Shown piece by piece: positions 61,323-64,000 of a DNA stretch of 64,000 nucleotides. The position numbers and the translations under genes were made by a program. Each line of letters opens with the position of its first letter. Position 1 is the first letter of the stretch. Source of the DNA: Micromonospora sp. C95 (GTDB lineage: Bacteria; Actinomycetota; Actinomycetes; Mycobacteriales; Micromonosporaceae); NCBI RefSeq assembly GCF_018070465.1, contig NZ_JAGPXT010000026.1, positions 1-64,000 on the forward strand. Reading direction: 5' to 3'. The notes beneath the pieces were generated by a model. It saw nothing but the letters and a program-made list of their open reading frames with translations, was not told the origin of the DNA and did not search any database.

Positions 61323-62336
61323 GTGACCGACGGAATCGACGGCCTCGCCGGCCAGTCTCCGGCTCGGCGTTCCGCGCCGCGTCGTTGGCTGGTCGGCGGG
61401 GCGGTGGCCAGCCTCGCCACGGTCGTCGGGCTCAGCCTCGCGCTCCGCTCCGGCGCCGCACCCGCCTGCGCCGCACCGGCCCGCCCGGCCGTCGGGCTTC
61501 CGGCCGCCGGTGCGCTGCTCGCCCCGCCCGCCGCCGGCACCCTCCACAAGGGGAAGGCGACCTTCTACGACTCGAACGGTGCCGGTGGGAACTGCTCCTA
61601 CCCGGCCGCCCCGGCCGACCGCCGCTACGTCGCGCTCGGCCCCGCCGAGTACGCCGACGGTGCCGCCTGCGGCGGGTACCTGGAGGTGACCGGGCCGAAG
61701 GGCACCGTACGGGTGATGGTGATGGACCAGTGCCCCGAGTGCGAGCCCGGTCATCTCGACCTGTCCCGGGAGGCGTTCGCCCGCATCGCGGATCCGGTGC
61801 AGGGCATCGTCGACGTCAGCTACCGGTTGGTCGCCGACCCGCCGCTGTCCGGTCCGCTCACCTTCCGGATCAAGGAGGGCGCGTCGCAGTGGTGGTTCGC
61901 CGTGCTGGTCGCCGGCCACGGCAACCCGCTGCGTTCGGTCGAGGTGCGTCAGGGCAGTTCGGGGCCGTGGCGAGCGGCCGCGCGGGAGAGCTACAACTAC
62001 TGGTTGCTCGACTCCGGTGCCGGGCCCGGCCCGTACCAGATCCGGGTCACCGACACCCGGGGACACCGGGCCACCGCCACGGGCATCCGGATGGCGCCGG
62101 GCAAGGTGCAGCGCAGCTCCGTCCGGATGTACGGAGGCAGCTCGGCCGGACCGGCCACGGCCACCAGGACACCCGCAGCGCGTGCGAAGCAGTCGCCCAG
62201 CGCGTCGACCCGTGCCTCGGCCCGGCCGACACCGTCGGTCGCGGTGACGGCCGACGCGACCGCGTCGGTCGAGCCGACCGGTTTCGAAGCGTTCGCAACC
62301 GCGCCGCTCGCCGCGCCGTCGCCCGGCTGCGACTGA
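61323..62336 (+). CDS. Secreted bacterial expansin (EXLX1-like)
   Basis: A 337-residue exported protein. A signal sequence spans ~20-50 (WLVGGAVASLATVVGLSLAL, then Ala-rich). The D1 double-psi beta-barrel begins GKATFYDSNGAGGNCSYP and holds the key Asp in VRVMVMDQCPECEPGHLDLS, followed by DPVQGIVDVSYRLV. The D2 carbohydrate-binding domain carries aromatic residues (QWWFAVLVAGHGNPLRSVEV, YNYWLLDSGAGPGPYQI). A Ser/Thr/Ala-rich tail of ~75 residues follows, ending in Cys-Asp. Expansins loosen cellulose networks without hydrolysis, complementing the GH12 enzyme at 14119-15252. The start is a GTG. Confidence 0.9.
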   Translation: MTDGIDGLAGQSPARRSAPRRWLVGGAVASLATVVGLSLALRSGAAPACAAPARPAVGLPAAGALLAPPAAGTLHKGKATFYDSNGAGGNCSYPAAPADRRYVALGPAEYADGAACGGYLEVTGPKGTVRVMVMDQCPECEPGHLDLSREAFARIADPVQGIVDVSYRLVADPPLSGPLTFRIKEGASQWWFAVLVAGHGNPLRSVEVRQGSSGPWRAAARESYNYWLLDSGAGPGPYQIRVTDTRGHRATATGIRMAPGKVQRSSVRMYGGSSAGPATATRTPAARAKQSPSASTRASARPTPSVAVTADATASVEPTGFEAFATAPLAAPSPGCD

Positions 62337-62379
62337 CGCTGCGCCCCGTCGAGCCTGCACCGGCTGCCGGAGCTTCGAC

Positions 62380-62407
62380 CGGCCGCCCGGGCCTCGACCG
62401 GCGGCCG
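62380..62407. terminator. Hairpin between expansin and GNAT genes
   Basis: CGGCCGCC (62380-62387) pairs with GGCGGCCG (62400-62407) across a 12-nt loop, between two convergent genes. It may terminate either transcript; no T-run follows, as is usual in high-GC actinobacteria. Confidence 0.5.
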
Positions 62408-62428
62408 AAGCCGCCCGCTGGGAGCCGG

Positions 62429-62986
62429 TCAGCTGTTTGTGGGTTCATCCTGCCGGGCTGCCGTCAGGTCGAGCCACATGAGGATCTCGTCGCGGTCGTC
62501 GCCGGGGGCGACGCGGATCGCAGCGGGCCAGCGGCCCACCTCGTGGTACCCGAGCCGCCGGTAGAACCGGTCGAGCCCGAACCCGTCTCGCACGGTGACG
62601 TGCAACGCCGCCAGTCCGAGGCGGCGCGCCACCCGTTCGGCCTCGCGCATCAGCGCCTCGCCGAAGCCGCGTCCCTGCATGTCGGGGTGCACCATCACCC
62701 GGGTGAGCACCCGCAGGTGCGTCTTGAGGTGGAACCGGGGATCGGTGAAGATCGCCATGGCGACCAGCCGATCGCCGTCGTAACCCAGCAGCAACCGGTC
62801 CGGCCCGTCCGCGATGGCGGCCAGCGTCGGGTCGGCGATGGTGCGGACCTCCGCGGCGTCGACAGGTGCCACGAAGCCGACCGCGCCGCCGGCGTTCGTC
62901 ACGTCGACCCACAGCGCGACGATCCGTTCGCGCAGGTCGTCGGTCAGTTCGGGGTCGAGGACGAAGCGCAGACTCACGTCGCTCAT
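62429..62986 (-). CDS. GNAT-family N-acetyltransferase
   Basis: A 185-residue acetyltransferase. The acetyl-CoA loop is in VMVHPDMQGRGFGEALMREA (Q/RxxGxG/A type), followed by ALHVTVRDGFGLDRFYRRLG, the end of the fold. The N-terminal third (FVLDPELTDDLRERIVALWV) is specific to a subfamily of actinobacterial GNATs. The ATG at 62986 begins the conserved region. Substrate unknown: small amines, antibiotics or proteins are all possible. The tRNA gene lies 59 bases upstream on the same strand. Confidence 0.88.
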   Translation of the reverse strand: MSDVSLRFVLDPELTDDLRERIVALWVDVTNAGGAVGFVAPVDAAEVRTIADPTLAAIADGPDRLLLGYDGDRLVAMAIFTDPRFHLKTHLRVLTRVMVHPDMQGRGFGEALMREAERVARRLGLAALHVTVRDGFGLDRFYRRLGYHEVGRWPAAIRVAPGDDRDEILMWLDLTAARQDEPTNS

Positions 62987-63045
62987 CCTGACCCGGTCAC
63001 CGACCCGGTCGCCCGTGATGGTGACCAGGCCGACAGGCCGATCGG

Positions 63046-63129
63046 TGCGGGAGAGGGGATTCGAACCCCCACGTCCTCTCGGACACAGGTTCCTAAGACC
63101 TGCGCGGCTGCCTGTTACGCCACTCCCGC
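63046..63129 (-). tRNA. tRNA-Leu (anticodon UAG)
   Basis: On the minus strand the sequence starts GCGGGAG and ends CTCCCGC plus a discriminator A, giving a 7-bp acceptor stem. The anticodon stem GCAGGT/ACCTGT encloses the loop CTTAGGA, so the anticodon is TAG (leucine codon CUA). A long variable arm (GTCCGAGAGGAC) marks it as class II, and the T-arm GGGGGTTCGAATCCCC is intact. CCA is not encoded. CUA is rare in this genome, so a dedicated tRNA-Leu(UAG) is noteworthy but normal. Confidence 0.95.
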
Positions 63130-63262
63130 CGGCCGGGAAAGTCTAGACGGTCGTCGGGGCCGATCGTTCGGTGCGGGCTCTGTCGTGCTGAATCATTTGT
63201 GCCATCAGCTCGACAGGCCGGCGGGAGGTCACCACGATCAGCACCACCGCCACGGCGGACGG

Positions 63263-63739
63263 TCAGTCCAGGCCGAGGTCGCGGCGCAGCTTGGCGACGT
63301 GGCCGGTGGCCTTGACGTTGTAGAGCGCCCGCTCGATCCGGCCCTCCTCGTCGATGACGAAGGTGGAGCGGATCACGCCGGTGACCGTCCGGCCGTACAT
63401 CTGCTTCTCGCCGTACGCGCCGTAGGCGGTCAGCACCGCCTTGTCGACGTCGGCGACAAGCGGAAAGGTGATCGCGTCGCGCTCGCGGAACTTCGCCAGC
63501 TTCTCCGGCTTGTCCGGTGAGATGCCCACCACCTCGTATCCGGCGGCCTGCAAGGAGGCCAACGAGTCACGGAAGTCGCAGGCCTGCTTGGTGCACCCGG
63601 GCGTCATCGCAGCCGGGTAGGCGTACAACACGACCTTGCGACCGCGCAGGTCGGCCAGGGTTAGCTGCCCGCCGCTGTCGGTGGGCAGGTCGAACCCGGG
63701 CGCCGGGTCGCCGGGGGAGAGGCGGTCGGGTGCGGTCAT
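63263..63739 (-). CDS. bcp: Thiol peroxidase Bcp/PrxQ
   Basis: A 158-residue peroxiredoxin that reduces H2O2 and organic peroxides using thioredoxin. The peroxidatic Cys49 is in YPAAMTPGCTKQACDFRDS, with resolving Cys54 five residues on, the atypical 2-Cys PrxQ layout. Other blocks: GEKQMYGRTVTGVIRSTFVI and the N-terminal GDPAPGFDLPTDSGG. Length is normal (~155). It is transcribed alone, away from the CbiM gene. Confidence 0.95.
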   Translation of the reverse strand: MTAPDRLSPGDPAPGFDLPTDSGGQLTLADLRGRKVVLYAYPAAMTPGCTKQACDFRDSLASLQAAGYEVVGISPDKPEKLAKFRERDAITFPLVADVDKAVLTAYGAYGEKQMYGRTVTGVIRSTFVIDEEGRIERALYNVKATGHVAKLRRDLGLD

Positions 63740-63804
63740 GGCACGACCCTACCGCCGCGCGAAACCGGCTTGCCGGCACGGCACGGTAGACGAGGCGTAC
63801 GGCA

Positions 63805-63827
63805 CTGTTGCAAGGTATTGGCAACAG
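63805..63827 (+). promoter_or_regulatory. Nur-like operator upstream of the CbiM/NikM gene
   Basis: TTGCAA at 63808-63813 and TGGCAA at 63819-63824 are separated by five bases, matching the nickel-responsive Fur-family (Nur) box tTGCaa-N5-ttGCAA described in Streptomyces at 11 of 12 positions. The wider sequence CTGTTGC...GCAACAG (63805-63811 and 63821-63827) is a perfect inverted repeat. It overlaps the -35 element of the predicted promoter at 63819-63847, where a repressor would bind. Confidence 0.65.
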
Positions 63828-63847
63828 CAGCGTGCGGGAAATAGGCT
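63819..63847 (+). promoter_or_regulatory. Promoter of the CbiM/NikM gene
   Basis: TTGGCA (63819-63824) and TAGGCT (63842-63847) are exactly 17 bases apart. The -35 hexamer lies inside the right arm of the Nur-like box, so the two features fit a repressible promoter. The transcription start should be near 63854, close to the foot of the leader hairpin. Confidence 0.6.
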
Positions 63848-63850
63848 CAC

Positions 63851-63882
63851 CCCTGCCAGCGGGCACGGGTCCGCCGGCAGGG
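63851..63882 (+). promoter_or_regulatory. Leader hairpin next to the CbiM/NikM ribosome-binding site
   Basis: CCCTGCC (63851-63857) pairs with GGCAGGG (63876-63882), and GCGG pairs with CCGC inside after a single mismatch, giving a very stable hairpin at the 5' end of the mRNA. Its right arm includes the first bases of the ribosome-binding site (GGGAGG, 63880-63885), so it could affect translation. I see no cobalamin-riboswitch box. Confidence 0.4.
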
Positions 63883-63889
63883 AGGTCAC

Positions 63890-64000
63890 GTGGAAACCCT
63901 GGCGATGCACATCTCCAACGGCATCATCAACGGTCCGGTCGCCGCGGTCTTCGCGGCGATCGCACTGGCGGCGATGGCGTACTGCGTCATGCGTGGCCGG
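63890..64000 (+). CDS. CbiM/NikM-type metal transporter component, 3' end missing
   Basis: The GTG at 63890 is preceded by GGGAGG. The 37 visible residues, METLAMHISNGIINGPVAAV and FAAIALAAMAYCVMRGR, are the N-terminus of CbiM/NikM, the substrate-specific membrane subunit of an energy-coupling-factor importer for cobalt or nickel. The conserved MHI..G, in which the N-terminal Met-His ligands bind the metal, is present five residues in, implying removal of the leading residues or a start at the internal ATG (63905). The Nur-like operator upstream suggests nickel. The gene continues beyond the right edge. Confidence 0.8.
   Translation, partial: METLAMHISNGIINGPVAAVFAAIALAAMAYCVMRGR

Noticed and set aside
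61313..63520. 735-residue plus-strand open frame over expansin, GNAT and tRNA-Leu
   Set aside because: It passes in the wrong frame through a clear secreted expansin, an antisense acetyltransferase and a tRNA gene.
63740..63889. Cobalamin riboswitch before the CbiM gene
   Set aside because: The leader is only ~35 bases from the predicted start point and lacks a B12 box; the Nur-like box explains the region better.

Overview
The window is high-GC actinobacterial chromosome (third codon positions almost all G or C, many GTG starts, 4-base stop/start overlaps). Gene content and order point to Micromonosporaceae, most likely Micromonospora or a close relative: a secreted GH12 cellulase with CBM2 under a CebR-type operator, a bacterial expansin, SARP/NB-ARC/TPR and large LuxR regulators, and a tandem intergenic repeat of a type I recall from that family. 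It looks like ordinary chromosome. I see no transposase, integrase, phage module or CRISPR array.

Layout. 1-8.3 kb: a secreted NlpC/P60-type protein cut by the left edge, a large XRE-SARP-NB-ARC-TPR regulator, a two-component system (kinase and OmpR-type regulator) divergent from a small membrane protein, a surface-type hypothetical protein and a cupin. 8.3-18.6 kb: mostly single metabolic genes, namely GH15 trehalase/glucoamylase-like enzyme, threonine synthase, a LigD-like phosphoesterase with a degenerate ligase domain, aldo/keto reductase, GNAT acetyltransferase, GH12-CBM2 endoglucanase, FAD monooxygenase and cytochrome c oxidase subunit I. 18.6-19.1 kb is non-coding and holds a terminator and a long inverted-repeat element.

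19.1-34.6 kb follows the order of the M. tuberculosis Rv1330c-Rv1341 neighbourhood: pncB (with pncA and an MFS exporter) faces clpS, a DUF2017 gene, a JAMM protease, cysO, cysM, a metallo-beta-lactamase-fold phosphodiesterase, rph and rdgB. The JAMM-CysO-CysM trio is the protein-thiocarboxylate cysteine pathway. Relative to that order, a LuxR regulator and a degenerate GTPase are inserted after pncB, two glycosyltransferases are inserted before rph, and rhomboid and murI are missing from their usual place.

34.6-42.5 kb is one histidine-utilisation operon on the minus strand: RpiR-type regulator, hutU, an M20 amidohydrolase, hutF, hutI, hutH. No HutG is seen and the M20 enzyme probably fills its step. 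42.6-59.7 kb is a Wzx/Wzy-type surface-polysaccharide cluster: six GT4-like and one GT2 glycosyltransferases, flippase, polymerase, priming sugar-phosphate transferase, LCP-family ligase, a secreted beta-helix protein, and at its head a membrane protein with what looks like a vestigial kinase N-lobe.

60-64 kb: MOSC protein, small hypothetical, expansin, GNAT acetyltransferase, tRNA-Leu(UAG), Bcp peroxiredoxin, and the start of a CbiM/NikM transporter gene with a Nur-like operator over its promoter, cut by the right edge. Start positions were chosen from ribosome-binding sites and family N-termini. Functions are read from motifs without database searches.
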